Assembly: GCF_945859705.1 (NCBI RefSeq)
Contig: NC_079136.1
Location: forward strand, 109,574,028 to 109,638,027
Reading direction: 5' to 3'
Source: Episyrphus balteatus
Lineage: Eukaryota; Arthropoda; Insecta; Diptera; Syrphidae
DNA: 64,000 nt
Notes under the pieces: model-generated
Told to the model about the DNA's origin: nothing
The model's input: the letters and a program-made list of their open reading frames with translations, nothing else
Database searches by the model: none
Made by a program: the position numbers and the translations under genes
Shown here: positions 54,950 to 64,000 of the stretch, in pieces
Layout of the letters: each line of letters starts with the position of its first letter
Numbering within the stretch: position 1 is the stretch's first letter

Positions 54950-57775
54950 GCACTGGACTATAACTCTGAGGTAGTAAAGGTCTTCTTCTACCTAGGCTCC
55001 GCTATAAAAACAGACAACAACACCAGCGCTGAAATCAAACGGAAAAAAACCACTGCGACTTTGGTTTGAGAAGGCAATTGGCCAGCAAGGCCTTCTCTCG
55101 AGTAGCTTAGGTGTCCATATACAACATGCTCATCATCCCAGTCAGTCCTGCTATATAGTGGAGGGGTATGAACTTTAACGAAGGCGGATGAAAACGTCTT
55201 GGATTGATTCGAGAGAAAAGTTTTTCCGTGTGCAGTGCATTGATGGTAGTTGGAGATAGGCCAGTCATTATATACATTTGGAAATGCCAAATGACCGAGA
55301 AAGCTAAATTTTGGATATGTTGTAGAGGATGCTTAAGAAAGCTTAACTTGAAGTTTTCGATCAAGATTTCCTATGAGCTTTTTCCGCCATTTTGAAAAAA
55401 GGATAAAATTGTTTTTTTGACAATAACTCGGCTATATGACGAGATGCGAAAATTTTACAAGGAGCTTTTTTGTAGCTTTTAACGAGTTCTACAATTCATG
55501 CTTACACATTTTTTGTGTATCATGAACCGTTTTCGAGATATCGATTAAAAAAGTCAAAAATTTAGGACATGCCATTTGTTTTTTGGCATAATCTATTTTT
55601 GGGTGATGAATATCGAAAAAATTATTCAAATAAAATTTGTAGACCACATTCAGACCTACAATGTCGTATTTTAATATTTTTTTTTGGACAAAAATTACGA
55701 CTTCCAGCCGGCCGCAAAGTCGTTTAGTCCGCACCCACCGCCAAGCAAGCCGCCCGTTCGGTTGTAAAAAAAACAATCATTCATGTTTTTTTTAATGTTT
55801 ATATTATTCTATCAGTAACACATACATACAAATGTATGTACTTATTTAATAAATAATGAGAAGAAGATGGTAATGGTTTTTTTGTAACCCCCAATTTTGT
55901 AAAAACAGTATACCGGCTTTTTGTGTTGATTGTGCATTTTGTAATTTGCTTCAATCTCTATATTATTTAGTTCATCAAAATTGCACTTAGATCAGTGCCA
56001 AAATTTTTTGAAAATAAAAAAAATTATTAGCAGTATATTGGTGGTTGGAAAATTAAGGATAAATGGTATATGAAAGGGGAAAAATAAATTGCCCACAAAC
56101 TAATTGGTGGAAAAGGGTGGATGGGCGAAAAAGTGGGGTTGGTGTCAAAAATCGTGGTTTTATACGATTTGTGTCAAAAGTAGACCTCGTATCGAAAAAA
56201 GTTAAATGCAAAAGTTGTGGATAATAAAAGTGTCATAACTTTTACTCAAACCATTTTTTTTATATAATCTCAAAAATATTGAAAAAATGAAAAAAATACG
56301 ATATTTTTATTTTTATCTTTTACCAAAATGGTTTGATTTTAGCAAATCTTGGTTAAAAATTACTTTGTTATGTTTTATATCTATGTTTTTTGAGCAAAAA
56401 GTTAATGTTTGGATTTTTGACGAATTTAATTTGAAAAAATAGCTTATTTTTCAATCCAAAAAGTTTTTGATTTTTGAAAAGCTTGGAATGCAGTTACTTA
56501 GATTAAAACCTTTTATTTAAGATTGTATGGAAGAACTATACTTTTGATTTAGAAAATATTGAGAAATATTGATTTCTTAAAAAAAAAACTTTTTGACTAG
56601 TGAAATCGAACAAGGCATTCACCCAGTTTGTGGGCAATTTATTTTCCGCTTTCATACACCATACAATAATAATTTTTTTTATTTTCAAAAATTTTTGGCA
56701 CTGATCTAAGTGCAATTTTGATGAACTAAATAATATAGAGATTGAAGCAAATTACAAAATGCACAATCAACACAAAAAGCCGGTATACTGTTTTTACAAA
56801 ATTGGGGGTTACAAAAAAACCATTACCATCTTCTTCTCATTATTTATTAAATAAGTACATACATTTGTATGTATGTGTTACTGATATAATAATATAAACA
56901 TTAAAAAAAACATGAATGATTGTTTTTTTTACAACCGAACGGGTGGCTTGCTTGGCGGTGGGTGCGGACTAAACGACTTTGCGGCCGGCTGGAAGTCGTA
57001 ATTTTTGTCCAAAAAAAAAAATATAAAAATACGACATTGTAGGTCTGAATGTGGTCTACAAATTTTATTTGAATAATTTTTTCGATATTCATCACCCAAA
57101 AATAGATTATGTCAAAAAACAAATGGCATGTCCTAAATTTTTGACTTTTTTAATCGATATCTCGAAAACGGTTCATGATACACAAAAAATGTGTATGCAT
57201 GAACTGTAGAACTCGTTAAAAGCTACAAAAAAGCTCCTTGTAAAATTTTCGCATCTCGTCATATAGCCGAGTTATTGTCAAAAAACCAATTTTATCCTTT
57301 TTTTCAAAATGGCGGGAAAAGCTCATAGGAAATCTTGGTCGAAAACTTCAAGTTAAGCTTTTTTAAGCATCCTCTACAACATATCCAAAATTTAGCTTTC
57401 TCGGTCATTTTGCATTTCTAAGCCTTTTTTTCCGACATAATGACTGGCCTAAGAAGAAGATACAACAGCAAACTGTACGGGTTGTACAAGGACCCTTAGC
57501 TACCCAAAAGAGTAAAAGTGCAGCAGTTGAGATGGCTAGGTCATGTGTATCGCATGGACAACAATGCACCGGCCCGGAAAGTTTTCGACTCCAATTCAGA
57601 GGGTCAGAGGGACCGCGCAGAAGAGGAAGATCTCTTCTAAGGTGGACCACGCAAGTTGAAGAGGACCTAGGCGTGCGAAACTGGAAGTAAGGGATAGAGC
57701 TGGTTGGAGAAGCTTGTTGGTTGAGGCCCAAATCCATAGCGGAAGTATATAAATAAGAAGAAGAAGACAAAATTA
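54950..57775 (+). pseudogene. RTE-type LINE relic, C-terminal RT part, split by a giant hairpin
   Basis: Two coding fragments on the plus strand belong together. The first (54950-55258) reads YNSEVVKV.FYLGSAI, TDNNTSAEIKR and, after frame changes, TKADENVLD and CIDGSW. The second (57452-57775) continues RRRYNSKLYGLYKD and, in other frames, VEMARS/RWLGHVYRMD-like and VEEDLGVRNWK, then ends in a GAAGAAGAAG tail. These are conserved strings of the RTE C-terminal region. Stops and frameshifts are frequent, so the relic is old. It differs from the intact copy at 21550-24938. The 55259-57449 element inserted between the two parts. Confidence 0.78.
55259..57449. mobile_element. Giant inverted-repeat (hairpin) element, TA-flanked
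   Basis: GGCCAGTCATTAT at 55259 is repeated in inverse, ending ATAATGACTGGCC at 57449; TA flanks both sides (55257-55258, 57450-57451). The arms are about 842 bp (to 56100) and 824 bp (from 56626) and are highly similar along most of their length, including the GC-rich block CAGCCGGCCGCAAAGTCG near 55706 and its mirror near 56980. The loop is about 525 bp. No transposase. Overlapping minus frames in both arms are mirrored artefacts. A transcript would form a very long duplex. Confidence 0.88.
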
Positions 57776-58138
57776 AAGTTTTTATTTAGGCCATGTGTGA
57801 ATTGCGTTAAGTAGTTAACCCCGCGTAAAATTGTTCACGCTATTGAGGTGAATAAAAAAATTTCAGCTGTATGGCTTATTGTTTAATATTTTTCTCTGCC
57901 TCTTTTCTGCCATAAAACTCTTTTTTAACCCTAGACTCGTGTACTTAAAAAATTCTAGTTTACGTGTACTTGGGCACTGTGTGCCCACGAAGGTTTTTCC
58001 TATGAATTACTTGAAAATAGTGAAATAAAAAAAAATATTTTACAAACACTATTATTTTTTGTGATATTATTTATTTGAAAACAAAATTTAAAAAAGCTTT
58101 TAAAGTAATAGGTAATTTACAACCACCACTTTTTGAAA

Positions 58139-59586
58139 TTAATTTGTATTTCTATTTTTTTGGCGCTTTGCTGGTGGACCGGCTGAAGTTGATGGAAGTG
58201 AATCTCCGTCAAAATTTTCATCTTCTTCGGTTTCGGTAGTATCAATTGCAGTTTTGGTCACAAAACATTTCTCGCACACTCTTATGTAATGCTTACTGCA
58301 AGCTGCAACATAGCACAGATCGCAGACCGCCGTAGTTTTGTTGTCCCTTTTTTCTTTCTTGCAGGTATCACAACGTTGCTTTGCTTTGTTTTGTTGGATT
58401 GTCGGTAAGGTACTTATAGATGTAATTTCATACCCGATCAAACTCATTGCTGTTTTAACACTTTTTTGAAGAGTTGGCCAACATAAATTTCACCTCGAAG
58501 TGGATAACTGTTTACGGCTTCAACTATCCAAAAAATGTTGACGCCATATTTTCCTGGCTTGTTTGGCATAAACATTTTGAACGGGCATCTTCCCCTTGAG
58601 CCGACCAACTCTTCATCTACTGCCAGCTCCTTTGACGGTTGGTAAAACTCAACAAGATTTTGTTGAAACAAATCCCAAACGTACCTAGAAAATTGGTAAA
58701 AAAAATGTGTAATCCTATCAATCAAACATTTTATCTTTTATACCTAAATGCAGCTAATTTGTCAGTTTGAAGACGAAACGCTCTAGTTCTTCCGTCATCG
58801 AAACGGATAAAGCGTCGTATTTGTTCAAATCGTTCCAGAGACATAACGGCGCGGTAGAATGGTACACTTGTTGGATGAAAAAGATCCTTCGCTTCCACCC
58901 CATAGGGTTTTTCAGCTCCAGCATACAACAAAATTGCAATAGGTATATGCATATATTTCCTCTTCAAATTTGTCATACCATCTACGCATTTGCTTTGGGT
59001 TGAGAGACAAACGATTCTCCTCGTAAGTTCTCTTTGCCTTTCTGTTCGTCTCCAGCACAATATTTCCAACAATATTTGGAGTAACTAAGGACTTGAAAAC
59101 CTCAGCCTTTCTCGAAATTAAGTTGGTGCATTTTGGAACATGTCTCATTCGTTCATTTCGATTTCTTATTGTTCTTTGTCTTTCGCTTTCGTCCGGCATT
59201 GACCACCAAATGTCATCGAATTTGGAATTTCTTGCAACATACCGCATTCCTCTGTTTGGTGCAATAGGGTCTTCATCTTCGTGTCCATTCCGGCTTCCTT
59301 GCTGTTGTCTTTCTGCCTCCTCTTCTTCCATATCTAAACCAGCCTGCGAAACCCGTGTATCCAACAAAGCAGTATCTGGTTCATAGTTTGGATCATCGGC
59401 ATCCGATAAATCTTCATCGTTATCAGTATCACTATCCTCCTCAGTGTCAATGCGTCGAACTTCCTCCTCTTCTGCATCTAGGAACCTGGAGTAATTCTCA
59501 TCAAAGAACTCTTGCTCCGCCGCAGTCAAATCCCGGTTAGAAGATGCATTCAGGAGATACAGAACACGATCCATTGTAGCATCCAT
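58139..59586 (-). pseudogene. piggyBac-type transposase, intron-containing, catalytic core deleted
   Basis: The start is ATG at 59586. The acidic N-terminal part (DATMDRVLYLLN, then Glu/Asp-rich) is typical of piggyBac proteins. A net +1 shift (apparently four extra bases) near 58945 breaks the frame between DEIYAY-like and IAILLYAGAEK. The family region continues through HPTSVPFYRAVMSLERFEQI and, after a 59 bp intron, AVDEELVGSRGRCPFKMFMP, which holds the first catalytic Asp. After NSYPLRGEIYVG the sequence jumps to ALMSLIGYE-like C-terminal sequence, so the part with the other two catalytic Asp residues is missing. The C-terminal cysteine-rich domain remains (CDTCKKEK, CDLCYVAACSKH, CEKC). 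It cannot catalyse transposition. Confidence 0.88.
58685..58743 (-). other. 59 bp GT-AG intron in the transposase gene
   Basis: On the minus strand the exon ends GCTGCATTTAG, followed by GTATAAAAG ... TTTTCTAG, then GTACGTTTGG. Splicing joins the codons into AAFRYVWDL without a frameshift, whereas reading through meets a stop. The intron has a T-rich run before the AG. Confidence 0.8.
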
Positions 59587-61850
59587 GATTCTCTATTATT
59601 ATAGGATATCATAAATAATAGGCGTAAATTTAGGTACTTACTTTAGTAGATAAAAAAATATTATTCAGAAAAAAAGCACTTGATCACAAAGAAATCGCAC
59701 TAAAATCACTTGTTTACGCAAACAAATTTCAACCGGTGTAAAATCAAAAAAAAAATTACTGTATTACCTAGCAAAACAGTAAAAATTCTCTAATACGAAA
59801 GCTTTGTAAATAGAATCTCTCTATTTCTATATTTTTTTTCTAAACTTTGTAATGCTTTTCCTGAAAGAAAGTGACTATTCTTCAGAATAATATTATTTGC
59901 ATCCATGCACCAATCTCTTCAATTTTGTATTTATTTTTGAAAGTGTGACTAGAGGACTTTGACTGTAAAAATCGATTGCTGAAGTCATTGCTACGGTGAA
60001 AAATGTAAAAACAGTCGATGTCCCGTAACAAGTAAAAGAAATAAATTGTCCCTTATTCGAAATTTTTCAAATGGCTCCCAGTTTTTCTTTCTAACAATGA
60101 TTCCCAAACCTACACTTATTATATATCCTCAACTTGGCTAAAACGTCATATGATTTTTCAGTTTTTGGGTAGAAACAAAAAAGGCTAAGAGGTATTCGAC
60201 TGTAAATCAAATTCATATCAAAATACCGTTGAAGATCAGCAAATAAATCAATACAAGACCATGATTTCCATACAAAAAAAACTCTGGGCACTCAGTGCCC
60301 AAGTACGCAGTTTTGACATATTTTTCTTTAATTCTTATTGTGTCACCGATACTCACTCAAACTATTAAAAAGTATATTTTTGTAGACCTAAACATACTAA
60401 ACTAACTATGTGTAAATCTAATTGGAATAGAAAAGTCTAAGAAATACGTTCCAATTGGATTTGAAAAATGAATTGGGCACTGAGTGCCCAGTACACGGGT
60501 CTAGGGTTAATAAAAAAAAAAAAACATAACCATCTGGAAAAAAAATTTAACCTAATTTAACCAGCTCCCAGAGCCCATTACATTTTTAACAGCTGACAAT
60601 TTTTTATTCACCTCAATAGTGTCAAAAATCTTACACGGGCCTAACTATTTAACGCAATTCACACACGGCCATAAGTTGCAATTTTGGGGTGATTATTTGG
60701 TGAGTATGGAAAACAAAATTTTGTTTTGTTATGTTGGAGATTACAACTGTGATAAGGAGACAGTTTGGCGATAGGCTGCTATAGATATGATATACACTGA
60801 AAAAATTATTATTCTTAAAAACTATGAATCTTGTTCATAAACCAAAATTCATACATTTTTAAGAAAAATTCATTAAATTTAAGCACAAATTCTTAAAAAA
60901 AAAGTTTAGATTTAAGAAAAATTCATAAAATTTAAGAATCAGTTTTCATAAAAATTTTCCTATGGAAAAAATTTTAATGAATTTTTTTTAAGAACAAATA
61001 CGAAGGTTTATGAATAAATTCATAAACTTTTAACTCCAATTTGAAAGAATATTTTGCTGGATCATAGAATCTGGACATACTTTTATGAATGAAATTCACT
61101 ATTATTTTCCATTCAGTTGTATTTTGAGTTAAAATAATTTTTAAAATTGACTTTTTTCCCTTCAAAAATTGAGAAAAGTCTATTTTTAAAATTACATTTG
61201 TAAAGAGTTCATAAATTTTGTGTTTTTAAGTATTTTTTCTTAAAATGAATGTATTTTTTCTTAAAATGAATGTATTTTTTCATTAATTGAAAAATAACGA
61301 AAATTTAACCGTTATCCTGCATTCGGTATTAAGAACTTATTCTTAAAATCTAAGAATCTGTTCATACTTTTTAAGTTCGAAATTCATATTTTTCCAAAAT
61401 TTAAGAATTAATTCATTAAATTTTATGAAAGTATACATATAATTTATGAAAAAATTCTTACCTTTTGAGTTTTTAAGTATATTTTCTTAAAGTCTATGTA
61501 TTTTTTCATCAATCTAGAAAATAATAACTGTTGTTTTGAATCTATGCCTTAGAAGGATTTCTCTGCGGATTTAGTTTAACATCTGATATTCAAAGTGGAC
61601 GGTCGTTGCCGAAATAAATTTGTGAATAAAAAACAATATTTATTATGTGTTATGCATTTTAAACCACGTAAACAATTTTGAAGAGTATAAGACATTCAAC
61701 AGTTGAAATTGTTGTTGGTTCACGTTGCCTCTTTCTCATATACTTAGATAAGTATAAAAATATAACATGTTAAACATTTCTTTCTTTTATATATTAAATA
61801 TATTTTAAATTTTTTTGTTATAGGTACATAATTTAGATACTTTTGTGAAA

Positions 61851-62377
61851 TGAGTAGGCACTTGAGTAATCTTCAATTTGAGACCATGTTATTTTCGCAA
61901 AAAAGCGAATTACCTATAATAAAACCGGCAAAAGGGCACTAAATACTGCTCCGTAAAAACCATCTTAAAGGCTGTTTGCAACAGATCCAGTACATTCGAA
62001 GGTGTCATTGCAGAATAAAGCAAACACATCATGTTTGGAAAACATAGAATTTAGTAAGTGTTGCATGTCATTTAATTCCTTTAAATATTAAAATTTTGTT
62101 TTATTCTATATAATGATGTATCTACCTAAATTTTTTATATTGTGATCTTTCCCCAACTTATTCAATTTTGTATTGTTTTTTCTTTCAGCTGCAGAGCCTA
62201 ATGCTGCCGATTACAATAAGGTAAAAGATAATTCTACCTCCTATTTCGATTTTTTGAACCAAATATTACATAGTCATTTTACTAATACAAACTTTTTTTT
62301 ATCTTTCCAGATGATGCATCAATTAAAAAAGAAAAATTAAATTTAAAAATTAATGTATAGTGACAGTGACCAATAAA
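61851..62377 (+). pseudogene. Spliced gene-like 3' module (captured exons?)
   Basis: Exon-like sequence up to 62053 is followed by the donor GTAAGTG; TTTTTTCTTTCAG precedes a 32 nt exon (62189-62220) with donor GTAAAA; TTTATCTTTCCAG precedes a last exon starting at 62311. AATAAA lies at 62372-62377. Introns are 135 and 90 bp. One frame reads through both junctions: SLQNKANTSCLENIEF, then AEPNAADYNK from the 32 nt exon and MMHQLKKKN and stop (62340). Upstream, the first exon also shows MSRHLSNLQFETMLFSQK (from ATG 61851) and ILKAVCNRSSTFEGVIAE in other frames, so the correct frame or the integrity is uncertain. I recognise no protein family. It may be the 3' end of a host gene captured by the element, a degraded element gene, or a noncoding RNA. 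Confidence 0.5.
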
Positions 62378-62717
62378 ACATTTTTATTACGTTTAAACTC
62401 AATCATTTCTTTTATTTTTAAAAATTATTTCATTTGTTTGTTTTAGATTTTTGGTTGTTTTCTTTGGCTGTTTGTTTGATTGGAATACAATTTTTTTCAG
62501 GAACAAATTAAATGCTTGGAATGGTAACGTATATTATATGCATCTATATAAATAAATGCATACATTTTAATGAAAAGTGTATTACATTTTATGAAAACAA
62601 TCATAAAACTTTAAGAAAAATTCATAGTTTTTATGATTTGTTTCATAAAATTTAAGCAACATTTCATTTAAATTTATGAAAAAAATCATAAAATTTAAGA
62701 AATAATCATAAAATGTA

Positions 62718-62903
62718 AGAAACTTTTCTTAAAATCTAAGAAACTTTTCTTAAAATCTAAGAAACTTTTCTTAAAATCTAAGAAATTTTTCTTAAAATCT
62801 AAGAAACTTTTCTAAAAATCTAAGAAACTTTTCTTAAAATCTAAGAAACTTTTCTTAAAATCTAAGAAACTTTTCTTAAAATCTAAGAAACTTTTCTTAA
62901 ACA
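62718..62903. repeat. 21 bp tandem array
   Basis: Eight to nine units of GAAACTTTTCTTAAAATCTAA, nearly perfect. The motif also occurs singly elsewhere in the arms of the surrounding TIR element, so the array grew from an internal element motif. Confidence 0.92.
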
Positions 62904-63128
62904 TGTTCAAAACTTTTCGAATTCGTTTATGAACAGAATTCTTAAAATTTAAGAACTTATTCTTAATTTTTAAGAAATATTCATTCCCTTATGAATTTGT
63001 TCTTAAAAAGATTCTTAAATTTAATGAATTTTTACATTGGCTCATTTGCCATGTATTTTTACATTAATTTAATGTACAAATTCATTAATTTTATGTACCT
63101 TTTTGGTTCAGTGTAGGTATATGAGATA

Positions 63129-63374
63129 CATGGTATAAAAAGACAAGGTATGATCATTAGAGCCGCCATCTTACAAAATGGGGTAATAGTGTTTTGACGT
63201 TTGGCATTTGGCAAAGTCAAAAGCAACAACAATTTCCAAGACAAATTTGTTTACAACAACAATTTCAATGGGCTGGGCTGTCAAAACCTTAAGTAGCCAT
63301 CTTTTTTTCTTTCATTTGACAGTTCTCGATACTGAGTTTTTTCTAATGATCATACCTTCTCTTCTTATACCATG
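63129..63374. mobile_element. Short TIR element with a 9 bp duplication
   Basis: TIRs of about 33 bp, CATGGTATAAAAAGACAAGG... (63129) and its inverse ending CTTATACCATG (63374), differ at about two positions. They are flanked by a perfect 9 bp duplication, TATGAGATA (63120-63128, 63375-63383). A 9 bp duplication is characteristic of Mutator-like elements, but that assignment is inferred. 246 bp, no ORF. Confidence 0.8.
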
Positions 63375-63383
63375 TATGAGATA

Positions 63384-63790
63384 TAGGAGTGCCTATTGTT
63401 TAGCCTTTTTTACTTCGATTTCTGTTATTTCGTTTTTGACACAATTTTTTTTGATTAGTGCGCCATCCTTTATTTGGGTTTTCGTTTACTTCGTATTTCG
63501 ATCACTTCGCCCAACTATAACTTCGCCTTGTGTCTTCTTGATTTTTATTTATTTCGCATTTTCATTACAAGTCCAATGAGTTGTTTCATCAAGGTTCATT
63601 TCGCTTTTAATTTATTTTGGCATCTGGTTATTCCGTCTTCAGTTTTGTGGATTGTTTTGGGTTTTGAAGACTTTTGGATTAAAGGTAAGCAAATCCTTAT
63701 AATATAAGAGATCTGTTACCTTAAATTGTAACGAAATTGTTGTTTTTTTTTCGTTTTTTGGCATTTTTAAAATTAGCAGGCACTGAAAAT
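63384..63790. other. Unassigned sequence with TTTCG-rich stretch
   Basis: Repeated TTCG motifs (TTACTTCGATTTC, TATTTCGTTTTTG, ACTTCGTATTTCGATCACTTCGCC) run from about 63410 to 63610. Open frames at 63208-63579 and 63474-63707 follow from this composition and have no domain. Confidence 0.35.
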
Positions 63791-63796
63791 GACGCG

Positions 63797-63950
63797 AATT
63801 ATTCGCCACCATTTGTTTCGCCATTTTTTTGTGGATGTTAATAGACTAAGTTAAATGACAAAGGGCGTTAAAATTCGCGCGAATTTTAACGCCCTTAGGC
63901 TATTACCATCCACAAAAAAAATGGGCGAAACAAATGGTGGCGAAATAATT
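63797..63950. mobile_element. Hairpin element with a perfect palindromic core
   Basis: The left arm (63797-63844, containing TCGCCACCATTTGTTTCGCC) is the inverse of the right arm (63900-63950) with a few differences. Its centre holds a perfect 36 bp palindrome at 63861-63896 (AAGGGCGTTAAAATTCGC and its complement). No coding potential; the outer boundary may extend past 63950. Confidence 0.75.
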
Positions 63951-64000
63951 AAAGTCCAAGTGAACTAAAGGCGACTTAATTCCAAAACGAAATAATGAAA

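Larger units (their letters stand above)
57929..60506 (-). mobile_element. piggyBac-type transposon with TTAA duplication
   Basis: TIRs CCCTAGACTCGTGTAC (57929-57944) and GTACACGGGTCTAGGG (60491-60506) match at 15 of 16 positions and abut TTAA at 57925-57928 and 60507-60510, the strict piggyBac target. Subterminal palindromes GGGCACTGTGTGCCC (57973) at the left and GGGCACTCAGTGCCC (60285) plus GGGCACTGAGTGCCC (60475) at the right are probable transposase-binding sites. The transposase gene is on the minus strand and defective. About 0.9 kb between the gene start and the right end is noncoding. Confidence 0.92.
57789..60670. mobile_element. TWA-type (PIF/Harbinger-like) MITE disrupted by piggyBac
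   Basis: GGCCATGTGTGAATTGCGTTAA-like sequence at 57789 is inverted at the right end (TTAACGCAATTCACACACGG, ending GGCC at 60670). The inner arms ATTGAGGTGAATAAAAAA (57842) and TTTTTTATTCACCTCAATAG also pair. Flanks are TTA (left) and ATA (right), one mismatch from a perfect TWA duplication. Without the piggyBac insertion it is about 300 bp. Same family as 50923-51440. Confidence 0.75.
60793..63115. mobile_element. TIR element with TACACTGAA ends carrying a gene-like module
   Basis: TACACTGAA (60793) and TTCAGTGTA (ending 63115) are inverted, with TA as outer dinucleotide. Both arms are rich in motifs such as TTCATAAA, TTTAAGAA and ATTCTTAAAAT in both orientations, typical of a large MITE or foldback element. 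In the middle (about 61820-62400) lies sequence of different composition with canonical splice sites and AATAAA; on the right arm there is a 21 bp tandem array. No transposase domain is recognised. The element is 2323 bp. Confidence 0.65.

Noticed and set aside
55489..57122. Two similar minus ORFs (55489-55776 and 56901-57122) that might be a duplicated gene.
   Set aside because: They lie in the mirrored arms of the giant hairpin and read opposite strands of the same sequence; no domain is recognisable.
61851..61942. Stand-alone small protein starting MSRHLSNLQFETM.
   Set aside because: The 30-codon frame ends quickly, and a different frame fits the downstream splice sites. It is reported only as part of the uncertain spliced module.
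62718..62903. Regular direct repeats resembling a CRISPR array.
   Set aside because: Units are contiguous 21 bp tandem repeats without spacers, in a eukaryotic transposon.
63208..63707. Overlapping hydrophobic ORFs of 77-123 codons suggesting a membrane protein.
   Set aside because: They arise from the T-rich, TTTCG-repeated composition, and the first starts inside the 246 bp TIR element; no splice or conserved motif supports them.

Overview
The window looks like transposon-packed, AT-rich noncoding DNA from an arthropod genome. An insect is most likely and a fly is plausible, but I could not search databases. The evidence is the repeat mix: Jockey- and RTE-type LINEs, a Ty3/Gypsy LTR element, hAT, piggyBac and PIF/Harbinger-type elements, and many TA-flanked foldback MITEs. 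Spliceosomal introns and AATAAA signals also appear. I see no bacterial operon, rRNA, CRISPR array or convincing complete host gene.

Layout, left to right. 372-8234 is a nest up to four layers deep: a TTA-flanked MITE holds a full-length LINE, the LINE is split by two different hAT elements, and each of those holds a smaller element. 10730-15766 is an intact Gypsy-type LTR retrotransposon with indistinguishable LTRs and one gag-pol ORF; it landed at the tip of a small MITE. 15.8-17.3 kb holds three inverted-repeat elements in a row, followed by a short conserved-looking ORF. 18.4-20.4 kb is a hAT-like element that carries three copies of a ~475 bp repeat and sits in a 14 bp minisatellite. 21550-24938 is an almost intact RTE-type LINE with one frameshift. 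29.7-36.8 kb holds two Jockey LINEs in opposite orientation: one is 5'-truncated inside a MITE, the other is full length but has lost part of its RT and is split by another MITE. 36.8-43.2 kb is mostly unrecognised unique sequence. 43225-47896 is a 4.7 kb hAT-ended element filled with two unrelated satellite arrays. 49.3-51.8 kb is a MITE cluster, one member carrying a tRNA-like segment. 54.9-57.8 kb is an RTE LINE relic split by a 2.2 kb giant hairpin. 57789-60670 is a TWA-type MITE that received a piggyBac element whose transposase gene keeps a 59 bp intron but has lost much of its catalytic core. 60793-63115 is a TIR element that encloses a module looking like the spliced 3' end of a gene. 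Two more foldback structures close the window.

These elements do not work together as a system; they are successive insertions. The value of the window is that target-site duplications (TSDs) let many boundaries and the order of insertion be read directly. The observations most worth following up are the spliced module at 61.8-62.4 kb, the tRNA-like segment in a TIR element, the giant hairpin, and satellite arrays repeatedly sitting inside TIR elements. I did not find a clearly new biological system.
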